NCBI RefSeq assembly: GCF_000190375.1 | Contig: NZ_AEWG01000141.1 | Coordinates: 1-64,000, forward strand | DNA from: Rubrivivax benzoatilyticus JA2 = ATCC BAA-35 | GTDB lineage: Bacteria > Pseudomonadota > Gammaproteobacteria > Burkholderiales > Burkholderiaceae_C | Direction: 5' to 3' | Length of the DNA stretch: 64,000 nt | In this document: positions 9,647 to 17,828 of the stretch, piece by piece | Numbering within the stretch: position 1 is the first letter of the stretch | Layout of the letters: each line of letters opens with the position of its first letter | The notes under the pieces: model-generated | Database searches by the model: none | The model's input: only the letters and a program-made list of their open reading frames with translations | What the model was told of the DNA's origin: nothing | Program-made: the position numbers and the translations under genes

Positions 9647-9960
9647 GCGACATCCGCATCCGACGCGAACACGACCTGGGCCTGGACGTGGCCCGTGCAG
9701 TGGCCGACGACTGGGCCGAACAGTGCCGTACCCAGTTCGACATGCAGTGCAGCGTGCGCCGCGGCGAGAGCAGCGACACGGTCGAGTTCCGCCGCAGCGG
9801 CGTCAACGGCCGCCTCATCGTCGCCGCCGATCATTTCGACCTCGACGCCAAGCTCGGTTTCCTGCTCGGCGCCTTCAGCAAGACGATCGAACGCGAGATC
9901 CGCAGCAACCTCGACCAGCAACTCGCCCGCCACGCGGGCGACGCGAAGAAGCGCGGCTGA
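9643..9960 (+). CDS. Polyhydroxyalkanoic acid system family protein
   Basis: A 105-aa small protein beginning at GTG 9643, which overlaps the aminopeptidase stop (GTGA). The sequence starts SDIRIRREHDLGLDVAR and contains VEFRRSGVNGRLIVAADHFD and KLGFLLGAF. It resembles the family annotated as 'polyhydroxyalkanoic acid system protein' (PHA_gran_rgn), small proteins linked to PHA granules but without an assigned biochemical activity. It ends just before the convergent acyl-CoA-binding protein. A storage-lipid link would fit the neighbouring wax ester synthase, but that is an inference. Confidence 0.8.
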   Translation: MSDIRIRREHDLGLDVARAVADDWAEQCRTQFDMQCSVRRGESSDTVEFRRSGVNGRLIVAADHFDLDAKLGFLLGAFSKTIEREIRSNLDQQLARHAGDAKKRG

Positions 9961-9964
9961 AGCC

Positions 9965-10219
9965 TTACTTCAAATCCTCGATGAGGTCGATGTATTCCTG
10001 CATCGCCTCGTTCGCGCTCTTGCCCTTCAAGCCCGCCCAGGCGTCGTACTTCGCCCGGCCGACGAAGTCGGTGAAGCCCGGGCGGTCGCCTTCGACGTCG
10101 CCGACCGTGGCCTGCTTGTAGAGCGAATAGATCTTCAGCAGCGTCGCGTTGTCGGGCTTGGCCGGCAGCGACTTGCTCTCCGCGACGGCCTTTTCGAACG
10201 CAGCCTTGAGTTGCGGCAT
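9965..10219 (-). CDS. Acyl-CoA-binding protein (ACBP)
   Basis: An 84-aa four-helix acyl-CoA-binding protein. It has the family signature YSLYKQATVGD followed by RPGF and the aromatic/lysine positions KYDAWAGLKGKS. ACBPs bind long-chain acyl-CoA esters in the cytosol and buffer or deliver them to acyltransferases. They are near universal in eukaryotes but patchy in bacteria. The gene is divergent from a wax ester synthase/DGAT at 10304, which consumes acyl-CoA, so a functional link is attractive. A possible -10 element (TAACAT on the minus strand, 10264-10269) lies about 45 bp before the start. Confidence 0.93.
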   Translation of the reverse strand: MPQLKAAFEKAVAESKSLPAKPDNATLLKIYSLYKQATVGDVEGDRPGFTDFVGRAKYDAWAGLKGKSANEAMQEYIDLIEDLK

Positions 10220-10303
10220 GGTGCAGGTCTCCTCTGACCCGTGATCCGGGCTTGACGCTCCCGATGTTAGCGGCCATCGTGCCGCGAAAAAGCGGAGGAG
10301 CGC

Positions 10304-11752
10304 ATGAGTCTTGACGCCGAGCGCATGTCACGCGTGGACACCGCGTGGCTGCGCATGGACAACGACGTCAACCTGATGATGATCGTCGGTGTCTGGCTGC
10401 TGGAGCCCGGCATCACGCTGGCGGCGCTGCGGCGGCGTGTCGAGGAGCGCTTCCTGCGCTACGCGCGTTTCCGCCAGCGCGCCGTGCCCGACCTGCTCGG
10501 CGCCTCCTGGGTCGAGGACGATGACTTCGACCTCTCGCGCCACGTCGTCACGACGAAGCTGCCGCGCCGCCGCGGCCAGGACGAGCGCGCCGCGCTGAAG
10601 ACCTTGTGCGCCGAACTCGCCGCGACGCCGCTCGACCCCCAGCGCCCGCTGTGGCAGTTCCACCTCATCGAGCGCTACGAAGGTGGCTCGGCCATCGTCG
10701 TGCGCCTGCACCACTGCATCGCCGACGGCATCGCGCTGATCTCGGTGATGCTGTCGATCACCGACGGCGGCGCCGAGCCGCCGAAGCACCCGCAGCACGC
10801 GCATGGCCACGACCACTCGCATGAACACGACTGGCTGGCCGACGCGGTGCTGCGCCCGATCACCGACCTGACGGTCAAGGCGATCGGCATGTACGGCAAC
10901 GGTGTCGCCCGCTCGATGGAGATGCTGGCGCACCCGCAGGCGCCGCTGTGGGGCTCGCTCGCGGTGGCGCGCCACGGCTGGCAGGTGGTGCACGACGCCG
11001 CGTCGCTGGCGCTGATGGCCGACGACTCGCCGACCGCGCTGAAGGGCAAACCCGGCGGCCTGAAGGCCGTGGCCTGGAACGAACCGCTGCCGCTGGACAC
11101 CGTCAAGGCCGTCGGCAAGGCGCTGGGCTGCTCGATCAACGATGTGCTGCTGGCCTGCGTCGCCGGCGCGATCGGCCGCTACCTGCACGAATGCGGCGAC
11201 GACCCGGCGGGCAAGGAGATCCGGGCCATGGTGCCGGTGAACCTGCGGCCGATGGACAAGGCCTGGCAGCTGGGCAACCGCTTCGGCCTGGCGCCGCTGG
11301 TGCTGCCGATCGGCATCACCAACCCGATCGAACGCGTCTACGCGGTGCGCCAGCGCATGGCCGAGCTGAAGGGCAGTTACCAGCCGCTGCTGGCCTTCGC
11401 GGTGCTGGCGATGGCGGGTTTCCTCGTCAAGCCGGTGCAGGACGCGGTGCTGAACCTCTTCGCACGCAAGACCACCGCGGTGATGACCAACGTGCCCGGC
11501 CCGCGCGAGCCGCTGAAGTTTTGCGGCTCGACGCTGCGCCAGACGATGTTCTGGGTGCCGGCCTCGGGCGACGTCGGCCTGGGCGTCAGCGTGCTCAGCT
11601 ACGGCGGCGGCGTGCAGTTCGGCCTGATCGCCGACACTGCGCTGTGCCCCGACCCCGAGGCCATCGTCGAACGTTTCGAGCCCGAGTTCGAGAAGCTGCT
11701 CTGGCTGACGATGATGCTGCCCTGGCCGGGCGAGGACGGCGCGGCCGCCTAA
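10304..11752 (+). CDS. Wax ester synthase / diacylglycerol acyltransferase
   Basis: A 482-aa WS/DGAT-family acyltransferase that makes wax esters or triacylglycerol from acyl-CoA and a fatty alcohol or diacylglycerol. The catalytic motif HHCIADG (HHxxxDG) is at residues 136-142. Other conserved blocks are PLWQFHLIERYEGG, NDVLLACVAGAIG and TNVPGPREPLKF. A strong ribosome-binding site (GGAGGAG) precedes the ATG by 3-4 bases. A His-rich insert (HPQHAHGHDHSHEHD) follows the catalytic motif. It is divergent from the ACBP gene, and its stop overlaps the convergent TPR gene. Confidence 0.93.
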   Translation: MSLDAERMSRVDTAWLRMDNDVNLMMIVGVWLLEPGITLAALRRRVEERFLRYARFRQRAVPDLLGASWVEDDDFDLSRHVVTTKLPRRRGQDERAALKTLCAELAATPLDPQRPLWQFHLIERYEGGSAIVVRLHHCIADGIALISVMLSITDGGAEPPKHPQHAHGHDHSHEHDWLADAVLRPITDLTVKAIGMYGNGVARSMEMLAHPQAPLWGSLAVARHGWQVVHDAASLALMADDSPTALKGKPGGLKAVAWNEPLPLDTVKAVGKALGCSINDVLLACVAGAIGRYLHECGDDPAGKEIRAMVPVNLRPMDKAWQLGNRFGLAPLVLPIGITNPIERVYAVRQRMAELKGSYQPLLAFAVLAMAGFLVKPVQDAVLNLFARKTTAVMTNVPGPREPLKFCGSTLRQTMFWVPASGDVGLGVSVLSYGGGVQFGLIADTALCPDPEAIVERFEPEFEKLLWLTMMLPWPGEDGAAA

Positions 11753-12528
11753 ACCGCCGCCTGCAGCGCCAGCTTCGCCGCCTCGACTTCCAGCCGTTCG
11801 ATCGCGTCGGCCGGCACGTGGCGTGCTGCGTCGGCCAGCAGCCGCCGGGCCTCGGGCCGCGCGGCCTCGCCTTCGAGGATCAGCAGCCCGCGCGCGACCT
11901 CGACCTTCACGATCGCGCTGGCCGGGTTCAGCGCCAGCGCCTGGCGGTAGTGCGCCAGGCCCTTGACGGCGTCGGCGCCTTCGGTCATCGCCAGCAGCCG
12001 GCCGACGCGCGCGATGGCCTCGGCGTGGAAGGTGGCCAGCGCCAGGTGGGCTTCGGGGTGCTTCGGCGCCAGCTTCAGCGTGTGTTCGAGCGACTGCCGC
12101 ACCTGCGGCGCCAGACGTTCGGCGACCAGCTTCAGCAGGTCCAGCGACTCGGCGCGGCGCCCCAGCGCGTAGGCGTGCCAGAACCAGCCCGCCGGGTTGG
12201 CGGGCTCGGCCTTCTGCTGGGCAAGGGCACGGCGCGCGACCTCGTCGACCATCGCCAGCCGCGTGCGTTCGGTGCGTTCGAGGTAGGTGGCCTGCAGCGC
12301 CTGGGCCTTGTTGGCCAGCGTGACGCCGGCCGGCCCCAGCGCCAGCGCGGCGTCGTAGGCGGCGCGGAACTCGCCGGCATGGAGCTTCGCCCAGGCCGCG
12401 AGCAGCGCCGCATCGCGTGGCAGCGGCTCGGCGTCGCCGACATGCAGCCGTTTCCAGCGCCGGCGCAGCGCCGCCGGCTCGTAGACGTAGCCCGGGTCGG
12501 GCCAGGGGAAACGCACCCAGCGCGCCAT
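11749..12528 (-). CDS. Tetratricopeptide-type hypothetical protein
   Basis: A 259-aa protein of unassigned function. It starts MARWVRFPWPDPGYVYEPAA and then becomes strongly Ala/Leu-rich and helical, with TPR-like stretches such as HAYALGRRAESLDLLKLVAE and HYRQALALNPASAIVKVEVA. There is no signal peptide. Its ATG overlaps the stop of the TetR gene (ATGA), so regulator and TPR protein are co-translated. It probably acts as a protein-protein scaffold; nothing in the sequence gives an enzymatic role. Confidence 0.75.
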   Translation of the reverse strand: MARWVRFPWPDPGYVYEPAALRRRWKRLHVGDAEPLPRDAALLAAWAKLHAGEFRAAYDAALALGPAGVTLANKAQALQATYLERTERTRLAMVDEVARRALAQQKAEPANPAGWFWHAYALGRRAESLDLLKLVAERLAPQVRQSLEHTLKLAPKHPEAHLALATFHAEAIARVGRLLAMTEGADAVKGLAHYRQALALNPASAIVKVEVARGLLILEGEAARPEARRLLADAARHVPADAIERLEVEAAKLALQAAV

Positions 12529-13184
12529 CAGGCGCGGTAGGGCGCGGCCAGCGCGTTCAGGTGCGCGCGCGACTCGGCGTCCAGATAGGGCAGCAGCAGG
12601 CTCATCGTGTGCCAGGCGCCACGCGCCAGCGCCGCGCCGGCGCCTTCGGGCTCCAGCGCCCGGCGCGGGTCGCGCACGTATTCGTAGCTCAGCCAGTAGG
12701 TCAGCACGACGACCATCGCGGTGGCCAGCGGCTCGGCCTCCTCGGGTGTCAGCTTCACCGCGCCGGCACCCGACAGCCCGGCCAGCAACTCACGCACCGC
12801 CTCGCCCTTGTGGCGCAGCACGAACTGGAAGTGCGTCTCCAGGCGCCGGTTCTTGCTGAGCAGGTCGTTCAGGTCGCGGTACAGGAAGCGGTACTGCCAG
12901 ACCAGCTCGAAGAACATGTGCAGGAACAGCCACGCGTCCTCGACGTTGCGCACGCCGTCGGCGGCACGCAGCAGCTCGTCCAGCGCACGTTCGTAACGGT
13001 CGAACAGCGCGTTGATCAGCTCGTCCTTGGCCGGGTAGTGGTAGTACAGGTTGCCGGGGCTGATGCCGAGCTCGGCCGAGATCAGCGTCGTGCTGACGTT
13101 CGGCTCGCCGAACCGGTTGAAGAGGTCCAGCGTCACCTCGAGGATGCGTTCCGCGGTGCGCCGCGGCTTCTTGGGCGTCGGCAT
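12528..13184 (-). CDS. TetR/AcrR-family transcriptional regulator
   Basis: A 218-aa repressor with the TetR HTH near residues 10-55 (RILEVTLDLFNRFGEPN, then ISPGNLYYHYPAKDELI). The ligand-binding part contains LFLHMFFELVWQYRFLYRDL, as in TetR proteins linked to fatty-acid or exporter genes. The start at 13184 (MPTPKKPRR) is preferred; an ATG at 13196 in the same frame is possible. It is divergent from the ABC-2 exporter at 13242 across 57 bp, so it probably controls the exporter and itself. Confidence 0.92.
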   Translation of the reverse strand: MPTPKKPRRTAERILEVTLDLFNRFGEPNVSTTLISAELGISPGNLYYHYPAKDELINALFDRYERALDELLRAADGVRNVEDAWLFLHMFFELVWQYRFLYRDLNDLLSKNRRLETHFQFVLRHKGEAVRELLAGLSGAGAVKLTPEEAEPLATAMVVVLTYWLSYEYVRDPRRALEPEGAGAALARGAWHTMSLLLPYLDAESRAHLNALAAPYRA

Positions 13185-13226
13185 GGTGCGGCGCATTGTG
13201 CACCGTGGGGTCTGGGGTGCGCTGCC

Positions 13227-13232
13227 TACAAT
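13227..13232 (+). promoter_or_regulatory. Possible -10 element for the ABC-2 operon
   Basis: TACAAT lies nine bases before the ATG of the ABC ATPase in the short divergent spacer. No good -35 hexamer stands at 17 bp. The same TACAATCCG context occurs before hrcA. Transcription from here would leave almost no 5' leader. Confidence 0.4.
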
Positions 13233-13241
13233 CCGCCCCCC

Positions 13242-14153
13242 ATGCCCGCTGTCCGTTTCGACCACGTCACCAAGACCTTCCGCGGCGCACGCGGCACCGT
13301 CCAGGCCCTGGACGGCGTCAGTTTCGACATCGAGCCGGGCGAGTTCTTCGGCCTGCTCGGCTCCAACGGCGCCGGCAAGACGACGCTGATCTCCATCCTC
13401 GCCGGGCTGGCGCAAGCCAGCGGCGGCCGCGTCGAGGTCATGGGCCACGACGTCGTCACCGACTTCGCCGCCGCGCGCCGGGCGCTGGGCATCGTGCCGC
13501 AGGAGCTGGTCTTCGACCCGTTCTTCAGCGTGCGCGAGACGCTGCGCATCCAGAGCGGCTACTTCGGCCTGAAGCACAACGACGACTGGATCGACGAGCT
13601 GCTGGCCAACCTCGGCCTGGCCGACAAGGGCGGCGCCAACATGCGCCAGCTCTCCGGCGGCATGAAGCGGCGTGTGCTCGTCGCCCAGGCGCTGGTGCAC
13701 CGGCCGCCGGTCATCGTGCTCGACGAGCCGACCGCCGGCGTCGACGTCGAGCTGCGCCAGACGCTGTGGCACTTCGTCGCACGCCTGAACCGCGAAGGCC
13801 ACACGGTGCTGCTGACCACGCATTACCTGGAAGAAGCCGAGGCGCTGTGCGGCCGCATCGCGATGCTCAAGCAGGGCCGCGTCGTCGCGCTGGACCGCAC
13901 CTCGGCGCTGCTGTCGGGCATGGCGAGCACGATGCTGCGCTTCAAGACCGACGCCGCGCTGCCGCCGGCGCTGGCGGCGCGCGCCCGCGTCACCGGCCGC
14001 ATCGTGCAGCTGCAGGCGCGCGACGCCGCCGAGGTCGAGCACGACCTGGCCACGCTGCGCCAGGCCGGCGTCGCTGTCGAGGACCTGGAGATCGGCCGTG
14101 CCGACCTCGAGGACGTCTTCCTCGGGATCATGGGCGGGGAGGGCGCACGATGA
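13242..14153 (+). CDS. ABC-2 type exporter, ATP-binding protein
   Basis: A 303-aa ABC ATPase. Walker A is GSNGAGKTT (about residue 41), the signature is LSGGMKRR, Walker B is VIVLDEPTAGVD, and the H-loop is in LLTTHYLEEAEA. It resembles the YadG/NodI-like ATPases of ABC-2 exporters. The start at 13242 (MPAVRFDHVTKTF) follows the divergent spacer; the frame is open upstream but antisense to TetR. The stop overlaps the permease start (ATGA). The exported substrate is unknown. Confidence 0.94.
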   Translation: MPAVRFDHVTKTFRGARGTVQALDGVSFDIEPGEFFGLLGSNGAGKTTLISILAGLAQASGGRVEVMGHDVVTDFAAARRALGIVPQELVFDPFFSVRETLRIQSGYFGLKHNDDWIDELLANLGLADKGGANMRQLSGGMKRRVLVAQALVHRPPVIVLDEPTAGVDVELRQTLWHFVARLNREGHTVLLTTHYLEEAEALCGRIAMLKQGRVVALDRTSALLSGMASTMLRFKTDAALPPALAARARVTGRIVQLQARDAAEVEHDLATLRQAGVAVEDLEIGRADLEDVFLGIMGGEGAR

Positions 14154-14920
14154 GCGGCATCGACCTCGCCGGCGCCGGCACGCTGTTCCGCAAGGAGGTG
14201 CTGCGCTTCTGGAAGGTGGCCTTCCAGACCGTCGCCGCGCCGGTGCTGACGGCGGTGCTGTACCTGCTGATCTTCGGCCACGTGCTGGAGGACCACGTCG
14301 AGGTCTTCCCCGGTGTCGGCTACACGAGCTTCCTCGTGCCCGGGCTGGTGATGATGAGCGTGCTGCAGAACGCCTTCGCCAACACCAGCTCGTCGCTGAT
14401 CCAGAGCAAGATCACCGGCAACCTCGTCTTCCTGCTGCTGACGCCGCTGTCGCACTGGGCCTGGTTCGTCGCCTATGTCGCGGCGTCGGCGGTGCGCGGG
14501 CTGGTCGTCGGCCTGGGCGTGCTGCTGGTCACCGTCTGGTTCGCGCCGCTGCACCTGGCCGAACCGTGGTGGGTGCTGGTCTTCGCCGCGCTGGGCGCCG
14601 GCATGCTGGGCGCGCTGGGGCTGATCGCCGGGCTGTGGGCGGAGAAGTTCGACCAGCTCGCCGCGTTCCAGAACTTCATCGTCATGCCGATGACCTTTCT
14701 GTCGGGCGTTTTCTACTCGGTGAAGTCGCTGCCCGGCGTCTGGCAGGCGGCGAGCCACCTGAACCCGTTCTTCTACATGATCGACGGCTTCCGCCGCGGC
14801 TTCTTCGGCGCCAGCGACGTCTCGCCCTGGCTCAGCCTGGCGGTCGTCGGCACGAGTTTCGTCGTCGTCTCGGCGATCGCCTTGCGCCTTCTGGCGTCGG
14901 GCTACAAGCTGCGTTCATGA
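14150..14920 (+). CDS. ABC-2 type exporter, permease
   Basis: A 256-aa inner-membrane protein with about six transmembrane helices (for example FQTVAAPVLTAVLYLLIFGH and GLVVGLGVLLVTVWF). It carries the ABC-2 features GYTSFLVPGLVMMSVLQNAF and FLSGVFYSVKSLPGVWQ, typical of the YadH/NodJ-like permease family. Its ATG overlaps the ATPase stop, forming a two-gene exporter. The cargo is not evident; the family moves drugs, lipids or polysaccharides. Confidence 0.93.
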   Translation: MSGIDLAGAGTLFRKEVLRFWKVAFQTVAAPVLTAVLYLLIFGHVLEDHVEVFPGVGYTSFLVPGLVMMSVLQNAFANTSSSLIQSKITGNLVFLLLTPLSHWAWFVAYVAASAVRGLVVGLGVLLVTVWFAPLHLAEPWWVLVFAALGAGMLGALGLIAGLWAEKFDQLAAFQNFIVMPMTFLSGVFYSVKSLPGVWQAASHLNPFFYMIDGFRRGFFGASDVSPWLSLAVVGTSFVVVSAIALRLLASGYKLRS

Positions 14921-14946
14921 CGCCCGCCGCGGCGGCCTGAGATAAT
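14917..14946 (+). promoter_or_regulatory. Possible sigma-70 promoter for clpP-like gene
   Basis: ATGACG at 14917-14922 and GATAAT at 14941-14946 are separated by 18 bp and lie just downstream of the permease stop, 31 bp before the ClpP-like start. This would allow the protease, BolA and murA to be transcribed independently of the exporter. Confidence 0.4.
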
Positions 14947-14977
14947 CGCCTTCCAACCCCTGCACGAGCCTCCGAGC

Positions 14978-15583
14978 ATGACGCACATCCACGCCGCCTG
15001 CGACGCCAAGCCTGCCGACAAGGACGCCGCCAAGCCCGCCGGCGGCCTGCAGGAACAGCTGTCGTTCAAGTCGCGTTTCGTCCTTGTCTTCGGCGAGATC
15101 GACGACAAGCTGGCGCGCGCCACCTGCGAGCGCCTGATCGCGCTGTCGCAGGACTCCGACGCGCCGATCCACATGCTGATCAGCAGCCCGGGCGGCCACG
15201 TGGAAAGCGGCGACGCGATCCACGACATGATCCGCTTCATCAACGCGCCGGTGACGACCATCGGCAGCGGCTGGGTCGCCAGCGCCGGCACGCACATCTA
15301 CCTGGCCGCGCCCAAGGAGCGCCGGGTCTGTCTGCCGAACACGCGTTTCATGATCCACCAGCCCGCCGGCGGCGCCGGCGGCCGGGCCACCGACATCGCG
15401 ATCCAGGCCAAGGAAATCATCAAGACCCGCGAGCGCATCGCGCGTGTCGTCGCCACCCAGACCGGCCAGAAGATCGAGAAGGTCATGGCCGACATGGAGC
15501 GCGACTACTGGATGAGCGCCGACGAGGCGATCGCCTACGGCATCGTGTCGCGCGTCATCGAACGCCAGTCGGAACTCGCCTGA
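14978..15583 (+). CDS. ClpP-like serine protease subunit
   Basis: A 201-aa ClpP-family protease. The triad is intact: Ser102 in GWVASAGTH, His127 in FMIHQPAGG and Asp176 in MERDYWMSADEA. The spacing equals that of E. coli ClpP (S97/H122/D171). It differs around the active serine (ASAGTHIYLAAP rather than the usual ASMGA motif) and has a polar N-terminal tail with two repeated Ala/Lys/Pro blocks. No clpX, clpA or tig gene adjoins it, so it is probably a second, divergent ClpP paralogue rather than the main housekeeping one. Its stop and the BolA start share a base. Confidence 0.88.
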   Translation: MTHIHAACDAKPADKDAAKPAGGLQEQLSFKSRFVLVFGEIDDKLARATCERLIALSQDSDAPIHMLISSPGGHVESGDAIHDMIRFINAPVTTIGSGWVASAGTHIYLAAPKERRVCLPNTRFMIHQPAGGAGGRATDIAIQAKEIIKTRERIARVVATQTGQKIEKVMADMERDYWMSADEAIAYGIVSRVIERQSELA

Positions 15584-15843
15584 TGGCCGAGCCGACCGTC
15601 GCCGAAGTCCGCGGCTACATCGAGGCCGGGCTGCCCTGCGAGCACCTGCAGGTCGAAGGCGACGGCCGCCACTTCTTCGCCACCATCGTCTCGTCGGCCT
15701 TCGAGGGCCTGAACCGCGTGCGCCGCCACCAGCGGGTCTACGCCGCGCTGGGCGATAGAATGCGCGAGCAGATCCACGCGCTGTCGATGAAGACGCTCAC
15801 GCCGGCCGAGTACTCGGCCCAAGGCGCCACCCACCACCCCTGA
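15583..15843 (+). CDS. BolA/IbaG-family protein
   Basis: An 86-aa protein of the BolA/IbaG type: [20 protein letters not shown], then [20 protein letters not shown] and the late conserved block [14 protein letters not shown]. Such proteins work with monothiol glutaredoxins in Fe-S cluster handling. The position directly upstream of murA is the classical place of ibaG in proteobacteria, which favours an IbaG assignment over BolA proper. Its start shares a base with the protease stop. Confidence 0.92.
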   Translation: MAEPTVAEVRGYIEAGLPCEHLQVEGDGRHFFATIVSSAFEGLNRVRRHQRVYAALGDRMREQIHALSMKTLTPAEYSAQGATHHP

Positions 15844-15924
15844 CACGGCACCTGCGGCGCGCCGCGGGTGGCCGCGTGCTGCGCTGCCGCCCGTCCCGTG
15901 CCGCGTGCTTTTCCGAGCACCAGC

Positions 15925-17190
15925 ATGGACAAACTCCTGATCCGCGGCGGACGCCGCCTCCAAGGCGAGGTGGCGATCTCCGGCGCCAAGAACGCCGCGC
16001 TGCCCGAGCTCTGCGCCGCGCTGCTGTGCGCCGGGCCGCTGACGCTGGACAACGTGCCGCGCCTGCAGGACGTGGCGACGATGCTGTCGCTGCTGCGCCG
16101 CATGGGCGTCGCCGTCGAGCGCCCCGAAGACCAGCCGGCGCGCGTGACGCTCGCCGCGCCCGACGGCGTCGACCCGGTCGCGCCCTACGAGCTCGTGAAG
16201 ACGATGCGCGCGTCGATCCTCGTGCTCGGCCCGCTGCTGGCGCGTTTCGGCCGCGCGACGGTGTCGCTGCCCGGCGGCTGCGCGATCGGCTCGCGCCCGG
16301 TCGACCAGCACATCAAGGGCCTGCAGGCGATGGGCGCGACGGTCAAGGTCGAACACGGCAACATCGTCGCCAGCGCCGGCCGGCTGCGCGGCGCGCGCAT
16401 CACGACGGACATGATCACCGTCACCGGCACCGAGAACCTGCTGATGGCCGCGGCGCTGGCCGAGGGCGAGACGGTGCTGGAGAACGCCGCTCAGGAGCCC
16501 GAGGTCACCGACCTGGCCGAGCTGCTGATCTCGATGGGCGCGAAGATCGAAGGCCACGGCAGCGGCCGCATCCGCATCCAGGGTGTCGAGCGCCTGCACG
16601 CGCCGGCCGCGCCGCACCGCATCGTGCCCGACCGCATCGAGGCCGGCACCTTCCTCTGCGCGGTGGCCGCCGCCGGCGGCGAGGCCGTGCTGCGCGACGC
16701 GCGTGCCGAGCACCTCGACGCCGTCATCACCAAGTTGCGCGAAGCCGGCGTTGCCATCGAGTCGGGCGAGGACTGGATCCGCGTGCGTGCCGACGCGCGC
16801 CCGAAGGCGGTGAGCTTCCGCACCAGCGAGTACCCGGCCTTCCCGACCGACATGCAGGCCCAGTTCATGGCCGTCGACTGCGTCGCCGAAGGCGCGGCCA
16901 AGGTCTCGGAGACGATCTTCGAGAACCGCTTCATGCACGTCAACGAGCTGGTGCGCCTGGGCGCGCGCATCCAGGTCGACGGCCACACGGCGATGATCCA
17001 GGGCGTGCCGACGCTCTCGGGTGCCACCGTGATGGCGACCGACCTGCGCGCCTCGGCCAGCCTGGTCATCGCCGGCCTGGTGGCCGAAGGCGAGACGACG
17101 GTGGAGCGCATCTACCACCTGGACCGCGGCTACGACCGCATGGAAGCCAAGCTGCGCGCCCTCGGGGCGGACATCGAAAGAATCCGATGA
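15925..17190 (+). CDS. murA: UDP-N-acetylglucosamine 1-carboxyvinyltransferase
   Basis: Catalyses the first committed step of peptidoglycan synthesis, transferring enolpyruvate from PEP to UDP-GlcNAc in the cytoplasm. The 421-aa protein starts [20 protein letters not shown]. It has the active-site loop [14 protein letters not shown] with Cys119, so it should be fosfomycin-sensitive in type, plus [12 protein letters not shown] and the C-terminal [11 protein letters not shown]. The family start is at 15925; the frame is open to 15868. Its stop overlaps the hisG start (ATGA), continuing the usual Burkholderiales murA-his arrangement. Confidence 0.97.
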   Translation: MDKLLIRGGRRLQGEVAISGAKNAALPELCAALLCAGPLTLDNVPRLQDVATMLSLLRRMGVAVERPEDQPARVTLAAPDGVDPVAPYELVKTMRASILVLGPLLARFGRATVSLPGGCAIGSRPVDQHIKGLQAMGATVKVEHGNIVASAGRLRGARITTDMITVTGTENLLMAAALAEGETVLENAAQEPEVTDLAELLISMGAKIEGHGSGRIRIQGVERLHAPAAPHRIVPDRIEAGTFLCAVAAAGGEAVLRDARAEHLDAVITKLREAGVAIESGEDWIRVRADARPKAVSFRTSEYPAFPTDMQAQFMAVDCVAEGAAKVSETIFENRFMHVNELVRLGARIQVDGHTAMIQGVPTLSGATVMATDLRASASLVIAGLVAEGETTVERIYHLDRGYDRMEAKLRALGADIERIR

Positions 17191-17828
17191 TCACGCTCGC
17201 ACTGTCCAAGGGCCGCATCTTCGAGGACTCGCTGCCGTTGCTGGCGGCCGCCGGCATCGAGGTGCTGGAGGACCCGGAGAAGAGCCGCAAGCTGATCATC
17301 GGCACCACCCGGCCCGACGTGCGCGTCGTGCTGGTGCGCGCCAGCGACGTGCCGACCTACGTGCAGCACGGCGGCGCCGACCTCGGCGTCGCCGGCCTGG
17401 ACGTGCTGCTGGAGCACGGCGACGGCCTGTACCGCCCGTTGGACCTGCGCATCGCGCGCTGCCGCATGAGCGTCGCCACGCGCGCCGACTTCGACTACGC
17501 GCACGCCGTGCGCCAGGGTGCACGCATCCGCGTCGCCACCAAGTACACCCAGATCGCGCGCCAGCACTTCGCCGCCAAGGGCGTGCACGTCGACCTGATC
17601 AAGCTCTACGGCTCGATGGAGCTGGCGCCGCTCACGGGCCTGGCCGACGCCATCGTCGACCTGGTCTCGACCGGCAGCACGCTGAAGGCCAACCAGCTCG
17701 TCGAGGTCGAGAAGATCATGGACATCTCGTCGCGCCTGGTCGTCAACCCGGCGGCGCTGAAGTTGAAGCGCGCCCCGCTGCGCGCGCTGATCGACGCCTT
17801 CGAGCAAGCCGTGGAGTCCCGCGCATGA
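17187..17828 (+). CDS. hisG: ATP phosphoribosyltransferase, short form
   Basis: First enzyme of histidine synthesis: condenses ATP and PRPP. The 213-aa product ([20 protein letters not shown]; later [20 protein letters not shown]) is the short HisG_S form, which lacks the C-terminal regulatory domain and needs the HisZ subunit. hisZ is not in the window. Both ends overlap neighbours by 4 bases (murA stop, hisD start). Confidence 0.97.
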   Translation: MITLALSKGRIFEDSLPLLAAAGIEVLEDPEKSRKLIIGTTRPDVRVVLVRASDVPTYVQHGGADLGVAGLDVLLEHGDGLYRPLDLRIARCRMSVATRADFDYAHAVRQGARIRVATKYTQIARQHFAAKGVHVDLIKLYGSMELAPLTGLADAIVDLVSTGSTLKANQLVEVEKIMDISSRLVVNPAALKLKRAPLRALIDAFEQAVESRA

